Position numbers and translations under genes: made by a program. The notes under the pieces are model-generated. The model made no database searches and was not told where the DNA came from. It saw only the letters and a list, made by a program, of their open reading frames with translations. From Chloroflexota bacterium (GTDB lineage: Bacteria > Chloroflexota > Dehalococcoidia > Lucifugimonadales > SAR202-VII-2): a stretch of DNA of 64,000 nucleotides. How positions within the stretch are numbered: position 1 is the stretch's first letter; each line of letters begins with the position of its first letter. The stretch covers positions 558,001-622,000 of the forward strand of contig QEVV01000001.1 in assembly GCA_003228115.1 (NCBI GenBank), in the 5' to 3' direction. Below are positions 38,930 through 52,887 of the stretch, one piece after another.

Positions 38930-40219
38930 CTATTTGGCTGGTTCCAGCCGGGAGTAACCTGTGTAGGGCTGCAAGACCGCTGGTATCTCTACCGAGCCAT
39001 CGGCCTGCTGATAAGTCTCCAGGATTGCGATCATGATGCGGGGGATAGCCAGGCCTGAACCGTTCAGCGTATGAACAAACTCGGGCCGCCCACCCCGCTC
39101 ACGCCGAAACCGGATATTCGACCGGCGTGCCTGAAAGTCGGTGCAGTTTGAGCATGAGCTAACCTCCAGCCATTCCGCACAGCCGGGCGACCATACCTCA
39201 AAATCAAAGCTCTTGGCCGACGGAAACCCCATGTCTCCGGTGCAGAGTTCCAGCAGCCGATAGGTCAGACCCAAACGACGCAGCAAGTCTTCGGCGTCAC
39301 CCATCAGCTTCCGCAGCTCCTCGTCGGAGTCCTCCGGGGCGACGAACTTGTACATCTCTACCTTGTCGAACTGATGCACCCGCTTAATCCCCCGAGTGTC
39401 CCTCCCCGCTGCTGCCTTCTCACGCCGAAAGCATGGAGTGGCGGCGGTGTAGTAGCGAGGCAGGATGCCGGGTTCCAGAATTTGGCCCGCGTGCATCCCA
39501 GTAAGCGGTACCTCAGCGGTAGGGATAAGCCACAGGTCATCCTCTTCGTCGTGGTAGAGGTTGTCGCCAAACTTGGGTAGGTTTCCGCTACCCAGAAGCG
39601 CCTCTCTGCGCACTAGGTAAGGGGGGTAAATCTCCGTGTAACCATGTTCCTGGGTGTGGACATCCAACATCCAGGTAATGAGGGCCCGCTGAAGACGAGC
39701 GCCCGCTCCCTTGAGCATGTAAAAGCGTGAACCGGACAGGCTCGCTCCAGTCTGAAAGTCGATGATATCCAGGGTTTCCGCAAGGTCCCAGTGAGGCACT
39801 GCCGGGAAGGGCAGAGTGAACTCCTCGCCCTCCACCCGGGCCACCACATTCGCCTCCTCATCCAGGCCCACAGGGACGTCTTCGATTGGCAGGTTGGGAA
39901 GCCACAAAAGCTCATCATTGAGACTCGCTTCTACAGCCTTCGACTCCTCCTCCACTGCCTCAAGCTTTTCGTTGACCTCTCGGACACGGTTCTTGGCGGC
40001 CTCTGCCTCGTCCGTGGTTTCGGGTCCTCCCCGCATGAGTTGGCCTATGCGTTTGCTCTCTTCGTTGCGAATAGCCCGGAGGCTATCCACCTCACTGATC
40101 AACTGGCGGCGGCGGGTGTCCAACTCCAAAATTCGATCCAGGGAAAGGTCGGCATCTCGCTTGGCGAGGCCAGCCATAACGAAGGCTGGATCTCTCCGGA
40201 TCATATCGAGGCTCAGCAT
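38930..40219 (-). CDS. serS: seryl-tRNA synthetase
   Basis: MLSLDMIRRDPAFVMAGLAKR; TAEVPLTG; PCFRREKAAAGRDTRGIKRVHQFDKVEMYKF. Confidence 0.97.
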   Translation of the reverse strand: MLSLDMIRRDPAFVMAGLAKRDADLSLDRILELDTRRRQLISEVDSLRAIRNEESKRIGQLMRGGPETTDEAEAAKNRVREVNEKLEAVEEESKAVEASLNDELLWLPNLPIEDVPVGLDEEANVVARVEGEEFTLPFPAVPHWDLAETLDIIDFQTGASLSGSRFYMLKGAGARLQRALITWMLDVHTQEHGYTEIYPPYLVRREALLGSGNLPKFGDNLYHDEEDDLWLIPTAEVPLTGMHAGQILEPGILPRYYTAATPCFRREKAAAGRDTRGIKRVHQFDKVEMYKFVAPEDSDEELRKLMGDAEDLLRRLGLTYRLLELCTGDMGFPSAKSFDFEVWSPGCAEWLEVSSCSNCTDFQARRSNIRFRRERGGRPEFVHTLNGSGLAIPRIMIAILETYQQADGSVEIPAVLQPYTGYSRLEPAK

Positions 40220-40227
40220 TTCATCAC

Positions 40228-40965
40228 CTATCGCCCATCCAAATCGTCATCGCCTTCACTCTCGATTATGTGCCAGCCCTTGGCCTCCGCTAAGTCCAGC
40301 AAGTCATCGTCGGGGTAGACGGCTACAGGCAAACCTACAAGGTCCATTACGTACCGGTCATATATACGGTCTGCGTAGGCGAAGCTCCTAGACCAGTCCA
40401 CTGACAGTCCATTGGCAGCGATGTAGGCCTTCAACAGATCGGCCTTGGACTCACCGAAGCAAAAAGGTCCAGCCAGCTCGCCTGTTAAGTATTCGTCGCT
40501 GATCTCCAGTTGAGATCCCACGATATGGGTAATTCCAAGCTCCTTGCCCACAAGCTCGAGCACGCCCTGGAAGCCACCAGATACAAGGACAACCAGATGC
40601 CCCCTTTCCTGATGCCATCGGAGCACCTTAACAACGTCGTCGCGCAGGGTTGGCAAGAGTTCGTTGTAAAGAATCTCGTAAAATACACTCTCCGCGGTCT
40701 CCTCGAAGAGGTCCTGAAGAAGCATTGCTGCACCTCGGCCACCCGAGTGGTGAAACCTCTCGCTGGACAAAAGGCCGAGCTTTGATGCTATCCAGCGGGC
40801 GGCATGAGTAACCATGAAGGCGTAATAGTGACGGCGGTTGAACTTGTGCTCCTTTACCGTTCGCGCCAATCCCCGCCAGACGTGGCCCCTGCAAAGGGTT
40901 CCATCCAGGTCAAAAATGGCGGCAATTCGCGGGGCTGAGCTTTCTGAGGTCGTCATGGGTGGCAA
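40228..40965 (-). CDS. HAD-IB family phosphatase (SerB-like)
   Basis: AIFDLDGTLCRGHVW; GHLVVLVSGGFQGVLE; CFGESKADLLKAY; AYADRIYDRYVMDLVG. Confidence 0.88.
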   Translation of the reverse strand: MPPMTTSESSAPRIAAIFDLDGTLCRGHVWRGLARTVKEHKFNRRHYYAFMVTHAARWIASKLGLLSSERFHHSGGRGAAMLLQDLFEETAESVFYEILYNELLPTLRDDVVKVLRWHQERGHLVVLVSGGFQGVLELVGKELGITHIVGSQLEISDEYLTGELAGPFCFGESKADLLKAYIAANGLSVDWSRSFAYADRIYDRYVMDLVGLPVAVYPDDDLLDLAEAKGWHIIESEGDDDLDGR

Positions 40966-40967
40966 GC

Positions 40968-42458
40968 CTAATTGCGCAACTGGGGGAAGAGGACTACGTC
41001 GCGGATAGTAGCCTGATTAGCCAAGAGCATCACGAGCCGGTCTATGCCGATGCCGAGACCCCCTGTGGGGGGCATTCCATGCTCTAAGGCTACCAGGAAG
41101 TCGTCATCAAGACGATCCGTTTCTTCCAAATCGCCCGCTTCCGCTCGCAGGGTCTCCTGCGCCTCCATACGTTTGCGCTGCTCAAGAGGATCGTTGAGCT
41201 CGCTGAAGGCGTTGGCTATCTCCATGGCCCCTGCGAAGCCTTCGAAGCGCTCAACAAGATGTGGCTGGTCCCGCTTCTCTTTGGCCAGCGGCGACATCTC
41301 GATTGGGTAATCTACGAGAAATGTCGGTTGTATCAGGTGAGGCTCCACCATTGACGAGACGAGCTTGTCAATGAGATAGCCCCTGCCCCGCCGGGGGTCA
41401 ACCTGCAGCCCAAGTTCACGCATCCTTTGCCCCAAAGACTCGGTGTCCGGGAACCGGTCAAGTACGATTCCACTCCTGTTCTCTATCTCCTCCAGCAGCG
41501 ATACCCGACGCCACGGGGGGCTGAAGTCGATGGTTTCTTCGCCCCAGAGGACATTCGGGCTTCCTGTCGCCTCCTGCGCTAACCCGCACACGAGATACTC
41601 CACCAATTCCATCATGTCTCGATAGTCAGCGTAAGCCTGGTAGGCTTCGAGGAGGGTGAACTCAGGGTTGTGATCCTGATCTATCCCTTCGTTGCGGAAG
41701 ACGCGGCCAAGTTCATATACCTTGTCCATGCCGCCAACAACCAGCCGCTTGAGATAGAGCTCGGTCGCGATGCGGAGGTAGAGGCGACGATTCAACGCAT
41801 TGTGATGAGTTTCGAATGGGTGGGCCATCGCACCAGCAGCGATGGGAACAAGAACCGGCGTATCCACTTCTATGAAGCCCCGGTCGTCCAAGAGTCGCCG
41901 GAGCGTGACGAAGATGCGGCTCCGGAGGCGAAAGGTCTGTCTCGCCTCTTCGTTCGAAATCATGTCGAGGTAGCGTTGCCGGTAACGTTTTTCAAGGTCT
42001 TGCAGGCCGTGCCACTTCTCGGGCAAAGGGCGCAGAGCCTTGGCCAGCACCGTGATGTCGTTCGCTTCCACCGTAACCTCTCCGGTCTTGCTGCGTAGCA
42101 ACACCCCACTGACGCCTACAAAGTCCCCCAGGTCAAGCAGCTTGAGCAGTTCAAATTGCTGCTCGGTCAGCGCGTTTTTCCTGAGAAGTACCTGCATCCG
42201 GCCAGAGCCGTCCCGGATATCCAAAAAGGAGGCCTTACCCATGCCACGCTGGGCAGTGATGCGGCCTGCTAGCGAAACCTCGGCCGGGTCCGCCGCTCCT
42301 TCATTAGCCTCCTCGGCTTGAATGAAGAGGTCTACAGCTTCCTGAGTGGAATGGGAACGGTGAAAGGAAGGAGGAAAAGGATCTACAGAGCGAGAGCGAA
42401 GCTCATCCAGCTTTTCCCGGCGTCGCTCCATCTGGCCTTCAAGATCAGACTCGGACAT
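40968..42458 (-). CDS. lysS: lysyl-tRNA synthetase (class II)
   Basis: KRYRQRYLDMISNEEARQTFRLRSRI; FRNEGIDQDHNPEFTLLEAYQAYADY; GLGIGIDRLVMLL. Confidence 0.97.
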   Translation of the reverse strand: MSESDLEGQMERRREKLDELRSRSVDPFPPSFHRSHSTQEAVDLFIQAEEANEGAADPAEVSLAGRITAQRGMGKASFLDIRDGSGRMQVLLRKNALTEQQFELLKLLDLGDFVGVSGVLLRSKTGEVTVEANDITVLAKALRPLPEKWHGLQDLEKRYRQRYLDMISNEEARQTFRLRSRIFVTLRRLLDDRGFIEVDTPVLVPIAAGAMAHPFETHHNALNRRLYLRIATELYLKRLVVGGMDKVYELGRVFRNEGIDQDHNPEFTLLEAYQAYADYRDMMELVEYLVCGLAQEATGSPNVLWGEETIDFSPPWRRVSLLEEIENRSGIVLDRFPDTESLGQRMRELGLQVDPRRGRGYLIDKLVSSMVEPHLIQPTFLVDYPIEMSPLAKEKRDQPHLVERFEGFAGAMEIANAFSELNDPLEQRKRMEAQETLRAEAGDLEETDRLDDDFLVALEHGMPPTGGLGIGIDRLVMLLANQATIRDVVLFPQLRN

Positions 42459-42607
42459 TGCACCTGCTTACCTGTGGTTTACCACGATACCTGGTAGCCT
42501 CAGTATCCCCTTTATTCGTTGAAGGTGTCCAGTGCGGGGCAAAAAGAAAGACGCCTGAGGAAGAGCGCCCCGCCTCTAGCGTCTGGAACCAAGCGGTGCG
42601 ATTCCGC

Positions 42608-43075
42608 CTATACAATCAGTTTTACAGTTAGGGTCACCTTCCCACCCGGCGCAGGAACCTCAATGACATCTCCAACCTTGTGATCCATCAAACCCTTTCC
42701 GACGGGTGACTCGTTGGATATCCGGCCATTTAGGGGGTCGGCCTCAGTACTGCCAACCAGTGTGTAGATGACTTCCTGGCCCTTCTCATTCTTCAGAGTC
42801 ACGGTCGTACCCAGAGAAACCTTGCCTGCATCGTGCTCTTCCGGTATGAGCACCGCGCTGACCAAGAGGCTCTCAATAGTCTGAATACGCCCCTCTACGA
42901 AGGACTGTTCGTTCTTGGCTTCTTCATATTCGGCGTTGTCTACCGTGCCGCCTATGTCATGGGAAACCTGGATTCGCTCTGCGATAACATGGCGGCGCGA
43001 GGTCCGCAAATGCTCCAACTCAGCCTCGAGCTTCTTCACGCCGTCTTTAGTGATGTAGGTCTCTTTCTGCGCCAT
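42608..43075 (-). CDS. greA: transcription elongation factor GreA
   Basis: MAQKETYITKDGVKKLEAELEHLRTSRRHVIAERIQVSHDIGGTVDNAEYEEAKNEQSFVEGRI; GGGAGGG RBS. Confidence 0.95.
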   Translation of the reverse strand: MAQKETYITKDGVKKLEAELEHLRTSRRHVIAERIQVSHDIGGTVDNAEYEEAKNEQSFVEGRIQTIESLLVSAVLIPEEHDAGKVSLGTTVTLKNEKGQEVIYTLVGSTEADPLNGRISNESPVGKGLMDHKVGDVIEVPAPGGKVTLTVKLIV

Positions 43076-43251
43076 TGTAGCCCTCCCGTTGCCACGCCCT
43101 GTGGGCCAAGGAACACATAAGAAAAAAGACTGAGCTACACCGACTTCACGGGCCACCCAGTCTACGGCGGATTGTACGCCCGGCCCAAAAACCTGTAAAG
43201 ATGAAAACGCATCAGCGCTGGTTAGCCACCAACTAGCCCTTGGGCAAAACG

Positions 43252-43274
43252 AAAGGGCCTCTCAAAGGCCCTTT
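43252..43274 (-). terminator. intrinsic terminator of ftsH
   Basis: minus strand AAAGGGCCT-TTGAG-AGGCCCTTT-CGTTTT. Confidence 0.85.
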
Positions 43275-43302
43275 TTCTGCAACCAGCTGCCACCAACTCT
43301 GT

Positions 43303-45411
43303 CTAGGTGGCAGCGCTAGGCTCAGGGGTTGGCTCTGGCGCCTCTTCCTCTTCCGTCTGCAACGCAGACTCGAATAGGTCTCGAAGTTCTTGACCCTCAA
43401 GGGTCTCGTGAGCGATGAGGTACTCAGCCACCTGGACCAGCTTGCCTTGGTGCTCGGTGAGAATGGCCCGAGCGACGTCGTATGCGCCGTTGATCAAGAG
43501 CCGCATCTCAGAGTCGATCTCTTCCGCAATGCGGTCGGAATAGTCGCGTTGCTCCCCAAACTCCTTGCCGAGAAAGACAAGTTCTTCCCGCTTACCAAAG
43601 GTGCGGGGACCCAAGCTACCAAGAGCATTGGCGGCCTTAACGTTCACTTGGATGGTCCCGTTTCGGTTCTCATCCTTCTGGCTGCGCAGGAACTCCAGGA
43701 TGCTGAACTCTTCTTCTTTGCGGGACTGGAAGACATCGCCCTGCTTGGTCTTTATCAGCAGGTCGTTTCCATACACATCTATCGATTCGACATCTCCAGC
43801 CAAAGCGGACTCGATGACGGAGCTGATCGGCCTCTCTTCATGCTTGATGGTATCGCTCATGCCATAACGGGTCACCATCTGCCGTGCGAGCCGGGTTGCT
43901 ACTTCCAGGTCATTGCTGGCACCGGTCGTAATCTCGTCGAACGTCACCTCTTCGGCAACACGACCGCCCAGCGCCGCGGCAAGCTGGTCCTGAAACTGGC
44001 CCTTGGTCCAGAGATGCCGGTCTTCCTCCGGCAGGTAGCGGGTATAGCCCCCAGCCGCACCTCGAGCCACAATAGATATCTTCTGAACCGGGTCAGCGTT
44101 GGGTAGCTTAAAAGCGACCACGGCATGACCCGCCTCGTGGTAGGCGGTGATGGCTTTCTCTTTGTCGGTGACCAAGCGGCTTCGGCGCTCTGGTCCCATA
44201 AGGACCCTATCCACTGCTTCAGCGAACTCTGCATAACCAATAGTAGTCTTCAACCGACGCGCAGCCAAAACCGCAGCCTCATTGACCAAGTTAGCGAGAT
44301 CAGCACCGCTAAAACCGGTGGTAAGCCGGCCGACTTCTTTCATATCAAGGGCTTCCTCAATGGGCTTCCCCTCGGAATGGACCTTGAGTATGGCCACTCG
44401 ACCAACAAGGTCGGGTGGATCCAACAAAACGCGCCGGTCAAAACGGCCAGGGCGGAGAAGGGCCGGATCCAGAATGTCAGGCCGGTTCGTAGCTGCAATG
44501 ACAATAATGTTAGTGCTGCTGTCGAAGCCGTCCATCTCAACCAGGATCTGGTTAAGAGTCTGCTCGCGCTCGTCGTGCCCACCGCCAAGGCCAGCTCCGC
44601 GGTGGCGACCGACGGCATCAATCTCGTCAATGAAAAGTATGCAGGGTGCAGCACGCTTTGCTTGGTCGAAGAGGTCACGCACTCGAGAGGCGCCCACACC
44701 GACGAACATCTCCACGAACTCGCTTCCGCTTATGGAGAAGAAGGGTACCCCTGCCTCGCCAGCCACGGCCCTACTGAGAAGGGTCTTGCCCGTTCCAGGG
44801 GGCCCTACAAGAAGCACTCCCCTTGGAATCCGAGCGCCCAGAGCTGCGAATCGCTCAGGAAACTTGAGGAACTCTACAACTTCTTCAAGCTCTTGCTTTG
44901 CTTCTTCAACCCCGGCCACATCGGCGAAGGTGACTCCAGGGCGGTTCCCGACAAACATTCTCGCCTTACTACGGCCAAAGTTCATGGTCTGGCTACTGCT
45001 TCCTTGCGCCTGGCGCATCATGAAGAGCAGCAGTCCACCAAAGATGATGAGAGGAAGGAAGTTTAGGAGGATGCCAAAGACGCTCCCGAAGCCGCTGGAC
45101 TGCTTGGCGCTAACGTCCACGGCGTTGGGGCCGGTGCCCACATTGACACCCTCATTCTGGAGAAGCTCCACGATGCTGGAGCTGTTCTCCATCTTGGCCT
45201 TAAGCGACCGCCCATCGGTTGCCTCAACAACCAACTCGGGGCCGGCCACCTCTATTGACCGAACGGTACCCGCTTGGGCCATTTCAAGGACTTGCCCCAG
45301 GGAAACTTCTTCGGGGCCGGAACTGGGGCGCAAAAGAACATAGAAAATTGCGATGATCGACACCGCAATGCCTACATATATGAGCCCGCTACGGGTCCAG
45401 GTTCGCCCCAT
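43303..45411 (-). CDS. ftsH: ATP-dependent zinc metalloprotease FtsH with an inserted about 79-aa segment in the M41 domain
   Basis: [28 protein letters not shown]; insertion between YGMSD and [16 protein letters not shown]. Confidence 0.96.
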   Translation of the reverse strand: MGRTWTRSGLIYVGIAVSIIAIFYVLLRPSSGPEEVSLGQVLEMAQAGTVRSIEVAGPELVVEATDGRSLKAKMENSSSIVELLQNEGVNVGTGPNAVDVSAKQSSGFGSVFGILLNFLPLIIFGGLLLFMMRQAQGSSSQTMNFGRSKARMFVGNRPGVTFADVAGVEEAKQELEEVVEFLKFPERFAALGARIPRGVLLVGPPGTGKTLLSRAVAGEAGVPFFSISGSEFVEMFVGVGASRVRDLFDQAKRAAPCILFIDEIDAVGRHRGAGLGGGHDEREQTLNQILVEMDGFDSSTNIIVIAATNRPDILDPALLRPGRFDRRVLLDPPDLVGRVAILKVHSEGKPIEEALDMKEVGRLTTGFSGADLANLVNEAAVLAARRLKTTIGYAEFAEAVDRVLMGPERRSRLVTDKEKAITAYHEAGHAVVAFKLPNADPVQKISIVARGAAGGYTRYLPEEDRHLWTKGQFQDQLAAALGGRVAEEVTFDEITTGASNDLEVATRLARQMVTRYGMSDTIKHEERPISSVIESALAGDVESIDVYGNDLLIKTKQGDVFQSRKEEEFSILEFLRSQKDENRNGTIQVNVKAANALGSLGPRTFGKREELVFLGKEFGEQRDYSDRIAEEIDSEMRLLINGAYDVARAILTEHQGKLVQVAEYLIAHETLEGQELRDLFESALQTEEEEAPEPTPEPSAAT

Positions 45412-45510
45412 AAATCCTCTGCACACCGGAGGCTCGCAACGCTCCAGCGACCAATTCTTTCTATACTAGATACGAATTTATCTTACCCCAAGGCATAGGT
45501 GAAATCAAAA

Positions 45511-45537
45511 AGCACGGGAATTATTTGCCTCCCGTGC
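45511..45537 (-). terminator. intrinsic terminator of ligA
   Basis: minus strand GCACGGGA...TCCCGTGC followed by TTTTTG. Confidence 0.8.
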
Positions 45538-45556
45538 CGCTCCAATCGCTTGGAGA

Positions 45557-49043
<3,487 letters not shown>

Positions 49044-49159
49044 GGGCGTCTAGCTCAAATAATGGCCGCCGTCTCAGAAGTCGGTGATCGCCAGGGCAAG
49101 GGTTTGAACGTGACTAGGAAAGAGGAAATGCGCCACCAACGTCGGTGCTAGACCAATGT

Positions 49160-49189
49160 CGTAGGGACGTTTAATTAAACGCCCCTACG
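49160..49189. repeat. 30-bp near-perfect palindrome in convergent intergenic region
   Basis: cgtagggacgtttaattaaacgcccctacg, one mismatch pair. Confidence 0.85.
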
Positions 49190-49263
49190 ACTGCCATTAA
49201 CGACTTTCGGGGCCCTTAGATTGACCGGCCGACTCTTGGGACAGCCTCGTTCATCGCCCCTGC

Positions 49264-50448
49264 CTACTGCATCGTATCGAGCACCCGCTTCACGGCGTCG
49301 GCTGCTTCATCTATCTCGTCTTCAGTATTGAAGAAAGCGGTGCACAGGCGGACGCCATCTGGGTGGAGTACGGCCCTGATAGCGATGTCATCCTCTCGAT
49401 AGAGACGCTCAACAAAGTCAGATGGCTCTATCCCCCCGACAGCAATGGTGACGAGACCAGATGATCGAGCTGGATCAACCGGGCAGGTAAGTTGGACGCC
49501 CGGCATCGCCGCCAGGCGATCCTTCATGCGATTGCTGAGAGCAAGGTGGCGTTGTTCCACTGCAGCCATGCCCAGGCCCGCCAGGATGCCAACACCCGCC
49601 TCCAGGCCGCACTGGAGCGCCGTGGAGGCCGTGCCCGCCAGTAGTTTCTCTAGCGCTTGGTCCTTGAAGGTCACTGTACCGTCGGCTTCCCACGAAGCGA
49701 CCGAGCGATACGATCCGGCAACCGGTTGAAGATCGGCAATGAGGTTCTGACGCACGTACAAGACTCCTGTGCCGCCCGGACCAAGGAGCCACTTCTGACC
49801 GGGCATTGAGTAGTAGTCCACTCCCATCGTCGTCAGGTCGACGGCCATCTGACCGGCCGCCTGGGCCCCGTCCAGCACCACCTGGGCCCCCCGTTGATGG
49901 GCGAGGCTGATGATTTCTTCCACCGGCATCCGCAGGCCACACGAGTACTGAACGTGGCTGATCGCCACAAGACGAGTGCCAGGGATGATCGCCTCGTCGA
50001 ACTTGGCCAGAATCGTCTCGGTATCGTCCAAGGAATTGAGCTGAACAATCCTGAGGTTGACTCCGAACCGGTTCCGAAGACCGTGGGCCATGCCTAGCAC
50101 GGACGGATGCTCTAAAGAGCACGTTACGAGCCCATCACCCTCACGCCAGGCCAACCCGCCCGCGACCATATTCAATCCCGCCGTCGTGTTCTGCGTAGGC
50201 ATCAGTTCTTCCACGCCAGCGTTGAAGAAACTGGCCAGAGCTTGCCGGAGCCGGGCCAGAGCCTCCTCGCTGCGGGCTATCCCTGCAAGCGTTGCCGCTC
50301 CCTGCTCCATCTCAAATTGGATCTGAGACCTGATCGCCTCAGCGACAGGAGTGAACACGGGGCAGGTCCAGCCAGTGTTCATGTAGGTGATGCTCTGAGT
50401 GATCGGGATCTGGTCTCTGATCGCTTTGATGTCCACGGTGCCTTCCAT
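49264..50448 (-). CDS. class V aminotransferase (cysteine desulfurase-like)
   Basis: NTTAGLNMVAGGLAWREGDGLVTCSLEHPS; QVVLDGAQAAGQMAVDLTTMGVDYYSMPGQKWLLGPGGTGVLYVR. Confidence 0.92.
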   Translation of the reverse strand: MEGTVDIKAIRDQIPITQSITYMNTGWTCPVFTPVAEAIRSQIQFEMEQGAATLAGIARSEEALARLRQALASFFNAGVEELMPTQNTTAGLNMVAGGLAWREGDGLVTCSLEHPSVLGMAHGLRNRFGVNLRIVQLNSLDDTETILAKFDEAIIPGTRLVAISHVQYSCGLRMPVEEIISLAHQRGAQVVLDGAQAAGQMAVDLTTMGVDYYSMPGQKWLLGPGGTGVLYVRQNLIADLQPVAGSYRSVASWEADGTVTFKDQALEKLLAGTASTALQCGLEAGVGILAGLGMAAVEQRHLALSNRMKDRLAAMPGVQLTCPVDPARSSGLVTIAVGGIEPSDFVERLYREDDIAIRAVLHPDGVRLCTAFFNTEDEIDEAADAVKRVLDTMQ

Positions 50449-50584
50449 TTGGAGTTCAGGGTTCCGCCATTCTATCGTTGGGCGGGGATCAGTGACCAGA
50501 CGACGCCATCATTGTTGCCCCAGGTCTGACCATGCCATAATGGCCGGGCTCACCAGAGACTTGACCAAGCATAGCGGAGGTTCC

Positions 50585-50962
50585 ATGGACTCCGATCAAA
50601 TCAAGCCCGGCCTGAAGGCCGAAATGCATCGCAAGGTCATCAAGAAGCTGAGCGTCGCCCCAGGGGGTCCAGGCGCTGGCTACGTCCTATCCAGCCCGTC
50701 AATGATTGGTCTCATGGAGAACACCTGCGTACAAGCCCTCCGCCCATACTTGCCGGAGGGATACGCCACCGTCGGTTACCACGTGGATGTCCGTCATTCC
50801 GCCCCAACGCCTCTGGGCGAGCAGGTACGGGTGACGGCTGAGCTCAACGAAGTCGATGGCAACAAACTGTTGTTCTCGGTTGAGGCCTTCTACGGAGAGA
50901 AGAGGATCGGTTCGGGCCTCCACCGCCGAGCCATCATCCCGATAAAGCCTCCCACTGCCTGA
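50585..50962 (+). CDS. thioesterase family protein (hotdog fold, fluoroacetyl-CoA thioesterase-like)
   Basis: SPSMIGLMENTCVQALRPYLPEGYATVGYHVDVRHSAPTPLGEQVRVTAEL; RBS ggagg. Confidence 0.82.
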   Translation: MDSDQIKPGLKAEMHRKVIKKLSVAPGGPGAGYVLSSPSMIGLMENTCVQALRPYLPEGYATVGYHVDVRHSAPTPLGEQVRVTAELNEVDGNKLLFSVEAFYGEKRIGSGLHRRAIIPIKPPTA

Positions 50963-50966
50963 AGCA

Positions 50967-51800
50967 ATGCAGGGCAAGGTCTGTCTCGTCACCGGCGCAA
51001 CCTCAGGCATCGGCAAGGCCGCTGCTTTGGAGCTGGCCAAGCGGGGAGCCACCGTCGTCGGGGTTGGACGAAACCCAGCCAAATGCGAGGCTACCGCAGC
51101 ACAAATCGAGGCAACGACCGGCAATCGACCCAATTTCCTCCTTGCCGACCTCTCCTCCCAAGCCGACATTCGACGCCTGGCTGTGGCGTTTCTGGAGAAA
51201 CACGAACGGCTGGATGTGCTCGTCAACAACGCCGGCGCAATTAATCTCTCGCACCGAAAAACCGTCGACGGGCTTGAACTAACGTTTGCTCTCAATCATC
51301 TGGCCTATTTCTTGTTGACCTTATTGCTCCTGGATGTGCTGAAAGCGAGCGCCCCGTCCCGAGTCATCAACGTGTCTTCGACGGCCCACGAGCGCGCCGG
51401 AATCAACATAGATGACCTTGCCGACCCTCTCAGTTATTCCGGCTTCGTCGCCTACTCACAGTCCAAGTTGGCCAACTTGCTGTTCACCTATGAAGCCACA
51501 CGACGATTCGACGGAGAGGGCGTCACATTCAACGCGCTACACCCCGGCCTCGTAGGGACCAACCTGCTATCGAGCAATGGTCTGCGCGGCCGAGTCGGGG
51601 GCTTGTTCCTGCGAGCGTTCGGGCGCGGCGTTTCCAAGGGCGCCAGGACGATAGTCTATCTAGCCACCGCGCCAGAGGTTGAGGGAGTGACCGGCAAGTA
51701 CTTCGTTGATGAACGGGCGGTGGCCTCGTCCGTGCCTTCCCACGACGAGGGTCTGGCAACTGAGCTATGGGAGTTGAGTAGCAGGCTGACGAGCGTATAA
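50967..51800 (+). CDS. short-chain dehydrogenase/reductase
   Basis: CLVTGATSGIGKAAALELAKRGATVVGVGRN; NNAGA; YSQSKLANLLF. Confidence 0.93.
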   Translation: MQGKVCLVTGATSGIGKAAALELAKRGATVVGVGRNPAKCEATAAQIEATTGNRPNFLLADLSSQADIRRLAVAFLEKHERLDVLVNNAGAINLSHRKTVDGLELTFALNHLAYFLLTLLLLDVLKASAPSRVINVSSTAHERAGINIDDLADPLSYSGFVAYSQSKLANLLFTYEATRRFDGEGVTFNALHPGLVGTNLLSSNGLRGRVGGLFLRAFGRGVSKGARTIVYLATAPEVEGVTGKYFVDERAVASSVPSHDEGLATELWELSSRLTSV

Positions 51801-51821
51801 AGAACGGGAGTTCAGGCCAGG

Positions 51822-52757
51822 CTAGTCAGCCATGCCCAGCTGTCTGAGAAAGGCGGGGTCTCTTCGCCACTGGGGCCGCGCCTTGACCCACAATTCCAAG
51901 AAAATCTGTTTGCCCAACAGTGTTTCGATGTCCCCTCGGGCCTGGACGCCCACTTCCTTCAACGCTAGGCCGCCTTTGCCAAGGAGGATGAGCCGCTGGG
52001 AATCTTTCTCAGGATGGATGCGGATAGCGATGTGGGTCTTCCCTCCATGGTTCGTCGACTCATCAACCCACTCATCTATTGTCACTGCGGTTGCGTAGGG
52101 CAACTCTTGGTAGAAGAGCCTGAACAGCTTTTCTCGCACCATCTCTATGACCCGGAATCGCTCGGAGCGATCGGTGATCTGATCCGGCGGGAACATTGGC
52201 CCTGCCTCTGGCAGCCTCTTTACTACCAACTCCATCAGTAGGCCGATGCCATCGCTTCTCAATGCGCTGATAGGAACTATTTCAACGAATGCGTCGAGGC
52301 GTGAATACGCTTCTATGACAGGCAGCAAGGCTTCCTTTGCGACGGAGTCCACCTTGTTTATCGCCACGATGGCGGGAATACCACGGCGAACAAGGTCCTC
52401 CGCGAAGTAGCGTTCGACATCACCAGGCGTTCGGGGCTCCACGACCAAGACGGCGACATCTGCCTCTTCCAAAGCCCTTGCCCCCTCCTGTGACATTCTG
52501 CGGTCCATCTCATCCCTGGCCCTGCCGATATAGCCTGGAGTGTCAAGGAAGGCTGCCTGGTATGCCTCTCGGTTGAGGACGCCAAGCATGCGGACGTGCG
52601 TGGTCTGTGGCCGGGGGCTGACGGCAGCCAGCTTGGTATCCATGATCCGGTTCAACAAGGTGGACTTGCCCACGTTTGGGCGCCCTACGACAGCAATGAA
52701 CCCGGCGCGGAATGCGTCGTCTGTATTGCCTTCGGACTCGGTCGGAAAACTGTTCAA
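51822..52757 (-). CDS. era: GTPase Era
   Basis: GRPNVGKSTLLNRIMDTKLAAVSPRPQTTHVRMLGV; FLDTPG; C-terminal KH domain. Confidence 0.95.
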   Translation of the reverse strand: MNSFPTESEGNTDDAFRAGFIAVVGRPNVGKSTLLNRIMDTKLAAVSPRPQTTHVRMLGVLNREAYQAAFLDTPGYIGRARDEMDRRMSQEGARALEEADVAVLVVEPRTPGDVERYFAEDLVRRGIPAIVAINKVDSVAKEALLPVIEAYSRLDAFVEIVPISALRSDGIGLLMELVVKRLPEAGPMFPPDQITDRSERFRVIEMVREKLFRLFYQELPYATAVTIDEWVDESTNHGGKTHIAIRIHPEKDSQRLILLGKGGLALKEVGVQARGDIETLLGKQIFLELWVKARPQWRRDPAFLRQLGMAD

Positions 52758-52822
52758 GTGGTATAACCTCCAACTTCACCGTCATTGTACGTTGCGCAGG
52801 GTCCAACGGCGACATTCCGCCC

Positions 52823-52848
52823 TTGACAAAGAGTAAGTTACAACTTAC
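52823..52848 (+). promoter_or_regulatory. TTGACA -35 box followed by perfect dyad GTAAGTT-AC-AACTTAC: candidate operator of the downstream gene
   Basis: ttgaca 52823-52828; dyad 52833-52848 lies in the presumptive promoter spacer. Confidence 0.5.
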
Positions 52849-52887
52849 GGTCTTCTGGCAGATCAAACAGAAGGGGGCTTTTAAACT

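Noticed and set aside
44125-45343. Long plus-strand ORFs (313 and 353 aa) antisense to ftsH
   Set aside because: Low-complexity Arg/Ser/Pro-rich translations, antisense shadow of a well-supported gene.
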